DNA of 64,000 bases from Paenibacillus amylolyticus (GCF_029689945.1 NZ_CP121451.1:4650001-4714000); one strand, 5' to 3'. Shown: positions 28,982-40,406, numbered from the stretch's first letter. Notes: generated from the letters alone by a model not told the origin. Program-made: numbers and translations.

Positions 28982-29027
28982 TTGCACAATGAGTAAATTT
29001 GCACAATGAGCAACTTTTTGTTATGAT
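28982..29027 (+). promoter_or_regulatory. Promoter with tandem TetR operators before the TetR/MMPL genes
   Basis: TTGCACAATGAGTAA (28982-28996) and TTGCACAATGAGCAA (28999-29013) are two copies of one 15-bp near-palindrome, 17 bases apart. The second overlaps -35 TTGCAC (28999-29004); -10 TATGAT (29022-29027) follows after 17 bp. Confidence 0.7.
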
Positions 29028-29118
29028 ACATCTCACAGAGTGCATACATATGCTTACGAGTATGTTCTTCATTAAACGACTTTAACCTTTGTCATTGTTA
29101 CTGGAGGTGAACGCATAA

Positions 29119-29774
29119 GCGGAGAATAATGATCAAACGAAACTTGCGACACTTGAAGAAGAAGCAACTGAAAAAGCGCTTGCCGGTGCTGCATTTGAAC
29201 TGACTCTTGAACATGGGCTTGATGGTTTTACGGTCGAAGATATCGTGCATCAGGTGGGATGCTCACGCAGAACATTTGCGAACTACTTCACATGCAAAGA
29301 AGAAGCCGTAGCAAGAGGAGCAACATCCGTTCAGAATACAACGGAACTCGAAGATTTACTTACCGAAATGCCTGAACATGCCTCCTTACTTGATGTACTG
29401 TATAACCTGATCCAGATGCAACTTACAACAGAACTAATTGGAAGGCTGCATCAGCTTCTCTCACTATCCAAGACCTACCCGTGCTTGAACCCCATTACCT
29501 TGGGGCCATGCACCGGATGCAAACGCAGGCACAAGATACTTTATTAGACTTATCCAACGGGAAGTATGACGAGATCTATACTTATCTTCTGATTAACGCA
29601 TTATATGGAACAATACTGCCATTAATTGATGGAAGACTTAATGTACTGCTGCCCGGACAAGTCATTACTGAAGATACCAAGCCCGGTGCAATGACCTTCG
29701 ATCAATTTTTGGAAACGACGTTTAGTCATTTGCGGGCAGGATTTGAACATGCCAACCATCCACATTCATCATAG
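29119..29774 (+). pseudogene. TetR-family regulator of the MMPL exporter, frameshifted
   Basis: The readable protein has a TetR helix-turn-helix (LEHGLDGFTVEDIVHQVGC, then SRRTFANYFTCKEEA). After SLSKTYP it switches frame to VLEPHYLGAMHRMQ and ends GFEHANHPHSS at 29774. Loss of one C at 29478-29480 explains the joint. The 5' end is also unclear: GGAGGTG (29103-29109) is followed by ATA where ATG is expected, and an in-frame TAA lies at 29116. The gene is 20 bases before the MMPL gene and behind tandem operators, so it is probably its repressor. Confidence 0.75.
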
Positions 29775-29794
29775 AGGGAGTGTAAAATAGAGAT

Positions 29795-32119
29795 ATGTCT
29801 ACATTATTATACCGAGTGGGGAAAACCGCTTTTAGCAAACCTGCCTACTTCATCATTGGCTGGGTTCTGATTCTGGGAATTGTCATCTCCATGATCAGCA
29901 TCAATGGCATTCACATCAGTTCCGAAATGAAGATTGAAGGCACCGAATCACAGAAGGTTCTGGATCAATTGGCCAAAGAACTGCCTGCCGCCTCCGGCGG
30001 TCAAGGAAGTGTTGTGTTCAAGGCACCGGACAACGAACGCCTGGATACACCTGAACGTTTGGCTGCCATAATGAAAGGGGTTAATGAAGTTTACGGATTA
30101 GACAAAGTCCTTAACCCTGCGGATTATGCAGCTGAAGCGGCTAATTCGGGTGCTGCGGCGGAAATGGCTCAGAATGCTCAGGCTGCGGGCGCGGCTCAAT
30201 CCGCAACAGCCACACCTCCTCCCTATGGACCTTTAATGGTGGATGGTGTTCCTGTACCTGGCATGCTGATCTCTTCAGACGGCAGTATTGCACTGTTTCA
30301 ATTTCAGTTTACAATCGAGCAATCTGCTATAACGCAAGATGTATTTGATTCCGTGATTCAATCCGTTATGACGGTAGAGCAAGGAACCAACATTACGGTC
30401 TTGCCAGGCGAGACGCTCAAAACGGTATCCATTGGGGTCGGCTCCGCAGAGATTGTCGGACTGGTCATTGCAGTCATCGTATTGCTGATCACTCTGGGCT
30501 CCGTCGTGGCGGCAGGTCTGCCTCTGATCACAGCACTCCTTGGAGTTGCCATTGGAGTTGGCGGTGCGTTCTCGATCTCCAAATTCATTGAGATGCCTAG
30601 TGTCACTTCCGTTCTGGCTCTTATGGTTGGATTGGCTGTCGGAATCGACTATGCACTCTTCATTGTCAATCGCCAGCGTCGAATGATTATTGATCAAGGC
30701 TTGAGCGCAAAAGAAGCAACGGCAAGAGCCATCGGCACATCAGGCAGCGCAGTATTTTTTGCCGGATTAACCGTCATTATCGCACTGTGCGGTATGCTTG
30801 TCATCGGTCTCACATTCTTGTCTACGATGGCCTTGGTAGCAGCTGCCACCGTACTCATCAACGTATTCGTTGCTTTAACCCTGTTGCCCGCTTTACTTGG
30901 ATTGGTGGGCGAACGGATCTGTTCCGCCAAAGCTCGTGAGAAAAGCACAAAACATCCCAAAGCCTCTGGCCACGGAGTGGCGGATAGATGGGTGAAATTC
31001 GTTATCAAGAATCGTTGGGCGACCATTATCGCCATCATTGTCATTCTTGGTTTTGCGGCGACACCGATCGCGAAAATGGAAATGGGCATCCCTGGCGCTT
31101 CCTCAGCCAATCTGGATACGGACGCAAGACAGAGCTATGATGCGATCTCGGAAGGCTTCGGGGAAGGATTCAACGGACCGCTTATACTGGTTGCAGAGCC
31201 TAAGCAATCTTCTGCAAAAGTCACGCCGGAACTGTTGGGTGGCCTGATGATGGAGCTTCAAGGCCAAAACAACGTGGCACAGGTTACACCGCTTGGAATG
31301 ACAGAAGATTTGGCTATTTTTAGTCTCGTTCCAAAAACGGGTCCTAACGATACGCTCACTAAAACACTGGTCAATGATCTGCGCTCGGCTGATTCGAGTA
31401 TCGCACAGACCTATGATGTAAAGCTTGGTGTTACCGGACTTACAGCGGTTAACATCGATATGTCAGCCAAACTGGCGCAGGTGTTCCCTATTTATGTAGG
31501 CATTATCATCCTGCTGTCATTGATCATCCTGTTACTCGTATTCCGTTCGATCATCGTTCCCATTAAAGCAACGATTGGCTTCCTGCTTAGTATCCTAGCT
31601 ACATTCGGGATCACAACGGCTGTATTCCAGTGGGGCTGGCTTCATTCGCTCTTTGGTTTCGATACCGGCGGACCGTTGCTGAGCTTTATGCCGATCATCG
31701 TGACAGGTATCCTGTATGGCCTCGCGATGGACTATCAGGTCTTCCTGGTTAGCTCCATGCGGGAATCCTATGTTCACGGTCATCGCGGCACTGAATCCGT
31801 CGTTCATGGGTACAACCAGGTCAGTCGCGTGGTCGTTGCCGCAGCAGTGATCATGGTTTCTGTGTTCGCAGGATTTATCTTCACCGATGATGTCATGATC
31901 AAGCAAATTGGTTTTACCTTGGCGGTGGGTATCCTAATCGATGCTTTCATCATCCGTATGGGCCTGGTCCCTGCTATCATGGCGATCTTTGGTGACAAAG
32001 CTTGGGCACTTCCAAAGTGGATGGATCGCATCCTGCCCAATCTGGATGTTGAGGGTGAGAAACTAATCGCTTCCCTTCATGCTGAAGAGCATGCCAACAC
32101 CAAGTCTGGGTTAAAATAA
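29795..32119 (+). CDS. MMPL-family RND exporter
   Basis: 774 residues with two six-helix halves, each a large outer loop then a helix bundle. The first bundle holds GLAVGIDYALFIVNRQRR and the second GLAMDYQVFLVSSMRES; these Asp-Tyr pairs in helix 4 and 10 are the MMPL proton-relay motif. Members export lipids, siderophores, peptides or drugs. It is co-directed with the TetR gene and behind its tandem operators, so drug or metabolite efflux is likely. The ribosome site is weak. Confidence 0.92.
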   Translation: MSTLLYRVGKTAFSKPAYFIIGWVLILGIVISMISINGIHISSEMKIEGTESQKVLDQLAKELPAASGGQGSVVFKAPDNERLDTPERLAAIMKGVNEVYGLDKVLNPADYAAEAANSGAAAEMAQNAQAAGAAQSATATPPPYGPLMVDGVPVPGMLISSDGSIALFQFQFTIEQSAITQDVFDSVIQSVMTVEQGTNITVLPGETLKTVSIGVGSAEIVGLVIAVIVLLITLGSVVAAGLPLITALLGVAIGVGGAFSISKFIEMPSVTSVLALMVGLAVGIDYALFIVNRQRRMIIDQGLSAKEATARAIGTSGSAVFFAGLTVIIALCGMLVIGLTFLSTMALVAAATVLINVFVALTLLPALLGLVGERICSAKAREKSTKHPKASGHGVADRWVKFVIKNRWATIIAIIVILGFAATPIAKMEMGIPGASSANLDTDARQSYDAISEGFGEGFNGPLILVAEPKQSSAKVTPELLGGLMMELQGQNNVAQVTPLGMTEDLAIFSLVPKTGPNDTLTKTLVNDLRSADSSIAQTYDVKLGVTGLTAVNIDMSAKLAQVFPIYVGIIILLSLIILLLVFRSIIVPIKATIGFLLSILATFGITTAVFQWGWLHSLFGFDTGGPLLSFMPIIVTGILYGLAMDYQVFLVSSMRESYVHGHRGTESVVHGYNQVSRVVVAAAVIMVSVFAGFIFTDDVMIKQIGFTLAVGILIDAFIIRMGLVPAIMAIFGDKAWALPKWMDRILPNLDVEGEKLIASLHAEEHANTKSGLK

Positions 32120-32186
32120 ACATTCCACAATAATGGTGATAGATAGTCACACCATGAAGACTAAGCACGACTATATACACTAATTC

Positions 32187-32222
32187 AAAGACCTCCTCTG
32201 TTTTTATAAACAGGAGGTCTTT
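32187..32222. terminator. Bidirectional terminator, MMPL and hydrolase genes
   Basis: Perfect stem AAAGACCTCCT / AGGAGGTCTTT with a 14-base loop, between convergent genes. Confidence 0.85.
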
Positions 32223-32237
32223 GTACTTCCCCGCGTT

Positions 32238-32994
32238 TTATGCGGTAATGTCTTCGATATAGATAGTACATCTTGCGGATTTAGAAGCATTAACAAAAGC
32301 GGCAAATAACTTTTGACTATAATCATCTGCTTTGTAGCTGTACTCCGGATGCCATTGTACTGCCAACACAAATGTCTGGTTGGGCATAACCACCGACTCC
32401 ACGAGTCCATCTTCCGCAACTGCAACGGCAGTTAATTTATCCGACAGCTGCTTGATCCCCTGATGGTGATAACTGTTCACTTTTATCGTATCGGTTTGCA
32501 ATATATCGTACAGGATATTATTTTTTTCAATATGTACATCATGCACAAGGTTCGTATACGGCGGGCTTTGCTTGTGATTAATGATCTTATTCCCCTGGAG
32601 TTGAAGGCTGGTCGGGATGTCTTGATATAACGTTCCACCCAGGAATACGTTGAATAATTGTAGTCCCCGGCATATGCCAAAGGCAGGCTTATCAAGCTCC
32701 AATACCTTTTGTAATAATATCGATTCCATCACATCGCGTTCAATACATAACTCCCCACACGTATCCTCTGTCTGCTCATGATATAGTTCAGGATTGAGAT
32801 CATGTCCCCCGGTGAACAGGAACCCATCGAACCCATTAGCCAACGTTGCAATGATCTCGCTATCTGTTGTCAAAGGCAGGCATGATTGGAATCCCGCCAA
32901 CCTCCTCTATTGCGTTCATATAATTCGGAAGCATCCAGTAACTTTTTCTGTCGGTATCGTACAAAGGCAGAACACCGATCATCGGCTTTTTCAT
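32238..32994 (-). pseudogene. Gamma-glutamyl-gamma-aminobutyrate hydrolase-like (class-I amidotransferase fold), frameshifted
   Basis: The first frame, from ATG 32994 after AGGAGGGGG, reads KKPMIGVLPLYDTDRKSYW and EEVGGIPIM. The second continues LPLTTDSEIIATL, FLFTGGHDLNPELY, the nucleophile-Cys loop GICRGLQLFNVFLGG and the catalytic QWHPEYSY. One extra base at 32873-32880 explains the switch. Family members (PuuD type) hydrolyse gamma-glutamyl amides in polyamine breakdown. No other puu gene is adjacent, although polyamine synthesis genes lie 4 kb away. Confidence 0.8.
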
Positions 32995-33165
32995 AGGTTC
33001 CCCCTCCTATCTTTTCATTCATTTTATCAGATCTCTTCCAGTACAAATTCACTGAATTATTGCATTATCCTACCTCTGTTACCTGTGAACCCATCTCATT
33101 CGGAATGCTGAAAGGTTATGTTGAGGATGAGTAATTACATTCTTACTCCTCTCTCTTAGCTAAGC

Positions 33166-33199
33166 GCAAAAAGACGCTCCCTTTGGGAACGCCTTTTGC
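33166..33199 (-). terminator. Terminator of the chemotaxis receptor gene
   Basis: GCAAAAGGCGTTCCC / GGGAGCGTCTTTTTGC on the minus strand, with a short AAA loop, in front of the receptor stop. Confidence 0.7.
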
Positions 33200-33235
33200 T
33201 TAACACATTTCGTTTCAAGCTTACTTACTTCTACT

Positions 33236-35280
33236 CTAGAGCTTAAACCGACGAACCAATTCTTGCATGTTCTCGGCTGTTTTGGATAGCTGTGCAGTTG
33301 ATGCGGATATCTCCTGCATCGCCGCCATTTGCTCTTGGGCTGCTGCTGAAGTTGTCTGAGCGCTCTCAGCCGACATTTTAGAGACATGATTCATCGCGGC
33401 AACGGTAGCCGAGACCTCTTCGGTGCTGGCTGACAACTGTTCGGAGACAGCGGAAATATCCTGAATCTGATCCACGATATGCGTTGTATATTGCTGAATA
33501 TTAGATATGGTTGCAGAAGCTTCTTGGCTGATCCGCATTCCCTCACCAACTTGATTGCGAACGTTATCATTCATAAGGGAGGTGGATTTGGCAATCAGAT
33601 TGAGCATCTTGCCAATGGTAGCGCCAATGTCGTCCGCACTCTGTTTGGATTGCATGGATAACGTGCGTACCTCGCCAGCAACAACAGCAAATCCTTTACC
33701 GTGTTCTCCTGCTCTTGATGCTTCAATGGAAGCATTCAGTGACAGCAGGTTGGTTTGCCGTGAGATATCCGCAATAGCTTCATTCATTCGATTGGCTTCG
33801 GCGGATAGACTGGACAGCTCATTAATCAATGCCGAGGTTTCTTCAACAGCTCCGAGAATATGTTCCATTTGTTCTCCGACCTGGTTGATGGTTTTCCCAC
33901 CATTAGCAACAGCGCGCCCTGTCTCTTCAGCCGAATCAACGATGGCACTTGCAGATTCTGCTATTGTACTGATACCTCTCGCCATCTCTTCTACGGCATT
34001 TGCAGTTTGTTCCGAATTTTCCGCTCCAATGATAGCTGATTCTGCACTCTCATGCATGGTTTCGGCCACATGTTGAACCGATTGGGTGGTTTGTTCCGTA
34101 CTTTCCTGAATCATTTGGGAAGAGTGGCTTAACAACGATGAAGTCTGATGAAGTTCAGCAACCAACGATTGAAGGGAGATCGTCATTTGGTCAAAATCAT
34201 TAGCCAACATTCCAAATTCGTTTTCAGTTTTAAGATGAACTCGTTCGGACAGATTCCCTTCGCTTACACTGCGAGTGGCTTTACGCAGTTTTTGCATAGG
34301 TACAATAAATGATCTGAGAATGAAGAAAATAATAACTCCAGCAAGTAATACGGATACAGCGATGACCGTTAGACTCGATACCATAATGGGTTTCGCTGCG
34401 GCGATGAAGTCTTCATGGCCCATCAAAGCAATGACATTCCATCCCGTCAAAGCATTAACACCGTTATACACCTCCAAATCATACGCGAGATCCGTTCTGA
34501 CAAATTGGGAAAATGCCATCGGTTCATCGGAACTTGAAGCCGTATTCGGATGAACGGGTATCCCCTCGATCAGCGCACCGCCGAGCTCTCCTCCCCGCCT
34601 TTTACAATGGCACCGGACCAAGCTGCGATTGTTCGATTGGCGTCAACGACAATCAGGCTCCCATTGCCTCCTACATCCACATCAGATATATCTTTTGCTA
34701 ATTGCTCCAGATCCAGTTTAATACGTGCTACACCCTGTTGATTGGAGAGTGCCTTTGAAATGTCTACATAAATCTTCCCGGTTACTGAATCTGTCATAAT
34801 ACTCGAAAAATAGAGTGGCCCATTCTTACTTTCAGCATTGGTGTACCATTCTTCGCTGCGTGGATCATATGTCGCTTGATCTATTGCTGGAGATGATATA
34901 ACACTACCTTGGTCGCTACCTACCGTTATGGCAAGAATTTCAGGATATGTATCAGCTAATTGCTCGATTCCTACTTGTACTGCTTCGTTGTTCGCCTGAC
35001 TGGGAGCGGAGCCATACATACGATCTATATAACTCAATAATTCTGCTTTTTCTCCGACCAGATTGTTAATGAGCTGTCCTGTCATCGTTAATATGGTATG
35101 AATGGGCTCTGTCATTTTTTGTTGCACCTGATCTTTGGCACTATGGTATGAGAAATAACCAATAAGTGCAGTTGGGATAATCAGAACTGCAAGGAAGGCC
35201 GCAATGAGTCTAGTACTCATCAATCGTAAACGGGCTCCTCCTTTCTTATAAAATGACCTTTTTTTCTTTTTCTTTTCCAA
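33236..35280 (-). pseudogene. Methyl-accepting chemotaxis receptor, frameshifted
   Basis: The first frame starts at 35280 (KKKKKRSFYKKGG, helix LIAAFLAVLIIPTALIGYF) and gives an outer double-Cache sensor with YPEILAITVGSDQG and DPRSEEWYTNA. The second frame adds the end of the sensor, a second helix, HAMP and the signalling hairpin, whose tip holds [19 protein letters not shown]. The repaired protein has about 680 residues. Loss of one G at 34593-34596 explains the switch. The ligand is probably a small organic acid or amino acid by Cache type. It is not clustered with other che genes. Confidence 0.88.
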
Positions 35281-35463
35281 AGTGATTCTTCCTCTCTCTA
35301 TTCATTTTTGGTAGCATCAATCGGCAAGTAAACGCAAAAAAACCCATATATATGCACACCCAAAGAAACATTGAGCGTGTATATACATAGGTATTGCCTG
35401 AACGAATTCAGTAACAAGCCGTATTTGTTTCGTATTATAACATAAATAAAAAGGGTTTGTTAA

Positions 35464-36990
35464 CTATGATTGGGGCTTTATACCAGACATCTGTTGTTTA
35501 TATTCCGTAGGACTTAGTCCCATGTACTCTTTGAACACCTTCGAGAAATAGTGCTGATCACTAAATGACAGCAGGTCGGATACTTCCTTAAACTTCATAT
35601 CTGGTTGGCTTTCCATCAGTCTGCATGCTTCCTGAATGCGGAGCCGTGTGTAATATTGAACAAACGTTATTTGTGTGGCATCCTTGATCACTCTGCTGAC
35701 ATACGACGGACTGACATGAAACTTCACGGCAATGTCGTTGATGGACAATGGAGAGTATTTATTTCGTTTCACATAATCGTCAATCTGCTCGAACAGGATC
35801 GCCTTGCTTTTTCGAACGTGGGATTGCAGCATATCGAAGCACTGCCCCGTCCATTCCGTCAGTTCCCGGCTAAAATCCGTATAGGACTGTGCCTGAGCGA
35901 ATTGTCTTGACCGAAGCTCCAGCCCCAATCTCATCCCCGTTCCCTGTTCCTCGTACAGATGCGCAAAGGTGTCTACAATCAATCCGATAAATCGCTCTAC
36001 CTCCGTCATATGTACATTTTGTTCTGCCCATCGATTCAGCAGTTCAGATAATTTAAGAGCAAACCGTTCTTTTTGCCGAGCCTGTATCATCTGTACAAAC
36101 ACAGATTCCTGCATCGCATCCAGACAGCCTGTCTCGGATCTGGCCATCGAAACCGGATTCCCGGTATCCAACACGATTCCTTGTTTCAACCGTTGCTGCT
36201 CAGACACAATGGACGACATGCGGTGATAAAGCTCAGGCAGATTACCAGACTCCGCGAATAGGAGTTGTCCTCCAATGATCGCATCGATGTGATGCGCAAC
36301 CAGATGCCGTCGCAACGATTCAAGACATTCATGTACAGAAGAGTACACCTCAAGTGCGCTCTTGTTGACAAAAGCGATAAATTGATATGGAGTTTGACTG
36401 GTGTACACACGACAAGCATGGAATGTAAAAAAATCCTGCATGATAGCCTCAAGCTCTGCCTGAACCCATCGCTCATGCCCTGTGGTGAAAGGTTGTTTGT
36501 TCATAATCATCATCATCTGGCTGAATAAAGGCGGAAAATCCTCCCCCTGTTTTGGCGTAGTCTCACATTGGGGATGAATGATTTCTTGCAAATCGAGCAG
36601 TTCCTTGGACACTTGTAGATCAAGCTGTTCAATCACCCGACCCATGACTTCTTCCAGCGCCTCTGGCTCAACAGGTTTGAGCAAATAGTCGAACACTTGC
36701 AGGTTTAATGCTTTTCTTGTGTATTCAAAATCGCTGTACCCGCTAATTAGAATGACCTTCAGATCCGGGTTGGCAAGCTTGGCTTGCTCGATCAGGGACA
36801 GGCCATCCATTTTGGGCATTCGAATATCGGTCAACAGCAGATCAATCGATTCTTGCTTTATCGCCGCCAAGGCTTCCTCTCCATTTGTTGCGGTAGCCGC
36901 TACACGAATCGGGAAGCTCAGCGCTTCCAAGAGCATTTTGATATTGCGTAATATGGGCTTGCTATCCTCAACGATCATAACGTTATACAC
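35464..36990 (-). CDS. YesN-type response regulator with AraC DNA-binding domain
   Basis: 508 residues: receiver domain (about 1-120, phosphoryl Asp in DLLLTDIRMPKMDG), a long middle region, and two AraC helix-turn-helix motifs at the end (SINDIAVKFHVSPSYVSRV, then FKEVSDLLSFSDQHYFSKVF). GTG start at 36990 after AGGAGG. It pairs with the YesM-like kinase directly upstream and with the divergent sugar ABC transporter, which it probably activates. Confidence 0.92.
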   Translation of the reverse strand: MYNVMIVEDSKPILRNIKMLLEALSFPIRVAATATNGEEALAAIKQESIDLLLTDIRMPKMDGLSLIEQAKLANPDLKVILISGYSDFEYTRKALNLQVFDYLLKPVEPEALEEVMGRVIEQLDLQVSKELLDLQEIIHPQCETTPKQGEDFPPLFSQMMMIMNKQPFTTGHERWVQAELEAIMQDFFTFHACRVYTSQTPYQFIAFVNKSALEVYSSVHECLESLRRHLVAHHIDAIIGGQLLFAESGNLPELYHRMSSIVSEQQRLKQGIVLDTGNPVSMARSETGCLDAMQESVFVQMIQARQKERFALKLSELLNRWAEQNVHMTEVERFIGLIVDTFAHLYEEQGTGMRLGLELRSRQFAQAQSYTDFSRELTEWTGQCFDMLQSHVRKSKAILFEQIDDYVKRNKYSPLSINDIAVKFHVSPSYVSRVIKDATQITFVQYYTRLRIQEACRLMESQPDMKFKEVSDLLSFSDQHYFSKVFKEYMGLSPTEYKQQMSGIKPQS

Positions 36991-37054
36991 CGTCTGTACC
37001 TCCTAAGCTAAGTCGTGTCTCATGATCTGCTTCCTTCGGAGTTTCCAGACAAGC

Positions 37055-38818
37055 CTAGTAAAAATCCTCCGTCAGTGAGCCGATGATCTGAATTGTTGCT
37101 CCACGTTCCTCTTCCGTATGATTGTTAAATATATTAATAAAGAGCCGGTTGTTATACATTAACTTGAGTCGATTGACACTGTTGATGATGCCCATGTTAC
37201 CAAGCGCTGTGGCACGATCGTTCGTCTGGTTCATTCCGGAACCGGATGCCTGAATATTGGCTAAAATCTCCCGGATCTTATCCGGTGGAAAGCCCTCTCC
37301 GTTATCTTTGATCTCCAGAGCCCATAATCCGTTGTATTGCTTCACGGTAATTCGGATATGCCAAGGCGGGGCGGTGTTGGCAAAGGCATGTTCAATGCAA
37401 TTTTCCACAAAAGGCTGAATGACCAACCGCGGCAACCGGATTTTGCTGGCCAGCTCGTCAGCACAGATGTCCCATTCCAGATCCTCTTCATATTTTTGTT
37501 GTACAAGCGACAGATAATGTCTCGTATGTTGAAGCTCCTCAGCCAAGGTCACATGCGCATATGGTGAAGATACAATATAACGCAAACTGTCGGAGAGATG
37601 CTTGCACATATCCGATACAACTTTGGTCTTTCCCTCTTGCGCCGCAATGCTGATCAGATATAGAACATTATGAATAAAATGAGGTGCAATCTGGGCTTGC
37701 AATGCCGAATTACGCGCCTTCACTTCTTCATGGAGTGCTGATTTCTCCCGGTCAATGGATTGTTGCAGCCGCTCCATCAGATCCTGAAAAGCTTCATTCA
37801 GCAATAAGAGATCATTGTTCTTCGGCGTTTCTTCCACTTTCAGATTCATATTACTGTAGTTCATGCGCCAGATCTGGCTGCGGAGCTTACGGATTGGCAG
37901 CAGCAGATTACGCGTCGACAGGAAGATATACACAAATGAAACCAGCATCAGTGCCGTAATCAGCAGAATGGACATCGTCTGAACTGAATGGATCGAGCCT
38001 AGAACAGATTTTTTGGGCGTTATGATATACGTGATCCAACCTGTGCTCGGTGACGTGGAATGGGTGATATAATTGTCGTCTTTGTCCACATCCAGTCCCT
38101 CGTCTGATGCGGGCTTCGTCCAATTGGCAAATGTCACACCCGCTTCCGTGCCTGTCATCTGCTCCCCTTGTTCATTCAAAATATAGACTTCCCCTGCTGT
38201 GATCCCTTCCGTAAGGTTCTGTATATAGGCCTGTTCCATCTGAATGCTAAGATAACCGTACACCTTGCCATTCTGATCATTGATCGTGCGAACAAAAGAA
38301 ATGGTATCGACTTGACGCAGCAGAACAAAACCACTTCCCGTCCAATCTCGCCCGATCTGGCTACTCTCCATCAGGGTGTTCAGGATTGCGGGAGGATTAC
38401 CCGAACCCAGGTAAGACGTCAGCAGGACGCCGTGATTGTCATAGATGGACATGTCCTTGATATTCATGCTCGGGCCGATCGCCTGAAACATGATGTCCTT
38501 GATCATCCGAATCTGTTTCAGCCTTTCATAATTACTATGCGCTGAAGAGCTTTTGTCCATGGCCGCAAAAATGTTTTTGCTGGATAATATTCGCTGCGAC
38601 ATCTGGTTCTGCTGCTCCACATAGAGATCCACTTGCTCTCTTACCTTCGTAGCGGTCACAAGCGTGTCCTGCTCCGTTTTCAATTTGAGCGGGCGGATGA
38701 CAATCACATTCACATAAACGGTAAAACAGCCCAGCACAAACAAAAGCAGAGCCAGAAAAGTCAAAAATACCTTCGTCTGCAGACTGAATTGAGTTGCTTT
38801 ATGGTTAAGCTTCGCCAT
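37055..38818 (-). CDS. YesM-type sensor histidine kinase
   Basis: 587 residues: helix (about 15-37), extracellular Cache-like sensor (about 40-285), second helix, HAMP, then the LytS/YesM kinase core with the His in IAPHFIHNVLYLIS, the N-box VIQPFVENCIEHAF and the G-box DNGEGFPPDKI. It phosphorylates the adjacent regulator. It is divergent from the sugar transporter genes, so it likely senses the same oligosaccharide or the loaded binding protein. Confidence 0.92.
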   Translation of the reverse strand: MAKLNHKATQFSLQTKVFLTFLALLLFVLGCFTVYVNVIVIRPLKLKTEQDTLVTATKVREQVDLYVEQQNQMSQRILSSKNIFAAMDKSSSAHSNYERLKQIRMIKDIMFQAIGPSMNIKDMSIYDNHGVLLTSYLGSGNPPAILNTLMESSQIGRDWTGSGFVLLRQVDTISFVRTINDQNGKVYGYLSIQMEQAYIQNLTEGITAGEVYILNEQGEQMTGTEAGVTFANWTKPASDEGLDVDKDDNYITHSTSPSTGWITYIITPKKSVLGSIHSVQTMSILLITALMLVSFVYIFLSTRNLLLPIRKLRSQIWRMNYSNMNLKVEETPKNNDLLLLNEAFQDLMERLQQSIDREKSALHEEVKARNSALQAQIAPHFIHNVLYLISIAAQEGKTKVVSDMCKHLSDSLRYIVSSPYAHVTLAEELQHTRHYLSLVQQKYEEDLEWDICADELASKIRLPRLVIQPFVENCIEHAFANTAPPWHIRITVKQYNGLWALEIKDNGEGFPPDKIREILANIQASGSGMNQTNDRATALGNMGIINSVNRLKLMYNNRLFINIFNNHTEEERGATIQIIGSLTEDFY

Positions 38819-38898
38819 TCGTAGAGGTGCCCTCCTGTTCTGACATGATGTAAGATCTCTATAATTTATGTCCTACTGTATCACGGTCTTGTATGAAA

Positions 38899-38912
38899 TG
38901 ATAGCGATTTCA
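38899..38912. promoter_or_regulatory. CcpA (CRE) box before the sugar transporter
   Basis: On the minus strand TGAAATCGCTATCA fits the Bacillus CRE consensus TGWAANCGNTNWCA at every position. It lies about 115 bases before the binding-protein start and 80 before the kinase start, so glucose repression of either is possible. Confidence 0.65.
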
Positions 38913-39025
38913 AGTTCAGGATTTTACACATCAACGTTCAAGCACAGACATGTACCGTGGAGAGAAAAGAATCTATAATCGGACTTGTAAACGGATTCAA
39001 CAAACGTTTTAGAGGGGGATTTGCA

Positions 39026-40338
39026 TTGAAAACAATAAAAAGAAAAAAGGCGATTTCCATTATTCTTGCCAGTCTATTATCCATCTCATTAACCGCTTGT
39101 GGTTCAGGGGTACGGATTCCGGTACAGCTGCTGGCGGGGACAGCAAGGGCGGCAAAGTCACATTGGAGCTGGCAATCTCCAAAAGTTCTCAGGACTCTGC
39201 CTTCATCCAGCAGGACATTCTCGATGCATTCGAAAAACAGACGAACATTCGCGTCAATCTGCAGCTGATTCCAGCAGAACAAACAACGACTGTACTTCAG
39301 ACCAAACTGGCAGTAGATGAAACACCTGATATTATTCAGTACAATCTGGCGAGCGCAGTCACGGACCTCAACCTTGAACGCAACTTCGAGATTCTTGATG
39401 GTGAAGCTTGGGCGAGCAGAATCGTGAACAAAGACGTCCTCTCTTCTGGCGGTCACCTCTACAGTTTCCATGTCAGCCAGGACACAGGGATGCAAGGGGT
39501 CGTTTATAACAAACAAATCTTTGAAGAACTCGGATTGTCGATTCCAACCAACTACGAAGAATTCCTGGCGATCTGTGAAAAAATCAAAGCAAGTGGCATT
39601 ACACCTGTATTCATGCCTTACAAAGATGCTTGGGCTGCCAACATCTGGCCTGCTGCAGCTTTTGCCGATTTTGTAGCCAAAAATGACCCAACGTTTTTTG
39701 ATGAATTAAACAGCAACAAGAAAAAATGGTCCGATATTCCCGAATTCAAAACATTTCTGGAACAACAGTATGAAGTGTACACCAAGGGATACACCAACAC
39801 CGATGTACTTAGCGACAGCTATGACATGGCAGTAGGTAAATTCCTGAACAAGGAAGTAGCCATGATGTTTATGGGCGATTGGTTAATTGAAGGCGTGGCC
39901 GAGCAAGATCCAAATATGGAACTGGGTGTATTCCCGATTCCATCGTCGGATAATGCCAGTCTGGGTGCGAGTCCACTCGGCGGACAACTGTTCATCCCGA
40001 AGAAATCCAAACATTTGGATGAAGCCAAACAGTTCCTCGACTATATCGCTTCCAAGGATGTCGCACAACAGATCGTGGATTCCAAAGGATACGTATCCAA
40101 TTTCAGTGACGTTACTACTCCTGAACTGCCGGCATACAAACAGGATATTGTAGACAATTACATTACGCCGAAGAAAACCGTGCTGACCACGGATGCATAC
40201 ATGCTGGTTGATCGCAGCGAACTGTACCGATTGTTGCAGGACCAATTTGCAGGCGGATTGTCACCCGAGGAAGTACTGAAATCCTGGGATGAGAAGTTCA
40301 GTCAGCTGATGCAGGATAAAGGTGTAGAAGGTTTCTAA
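39026..40338 (+). pseudogene. Sugar ABC transporter substrate-binding lipoprotein, frameshifted
   Basis: TTG start at 39026, seven bases after AGAGGGGG, gives KTIKRKKAISIILASLL and the lipobox LTACGSG. The mature part is in another frame: GTDSGTAAGGDSKGG and then a family-1 solute-binding domain to EGF at 40338. Loss of one G at 39107-39110 explains the switch; the join lies in the flexible linker after the lipidated Cys. Repaired length is about 438 residues. It likely binds an oligosaccharide for the two permeases downstream; the shared MsmK-type ATPase is elsewhere. Confidence 0.88.
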
Positions 40339-40351
40339 AGAATGAAATATA

Positions 40352-40385
40352 AGGCGGCATCACAAGATCGATCATGATGCTGCCT
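40352..40385 (+). promoter_or_regulatory. Hairpin between binding protein and permease genes
   Basis: AGGCGGCATC / GATGCTGCCT, a 10-bp stem with one G-U pair and a 14-base loop, without a T run. Such hairpins stabilise the binding-protein message or limit read-through, giving more binding protein than permease. Confidence 0.5.
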
Positions 40386-40406
40386 GGCTATAACGGAGTG
40401 TGAGAC

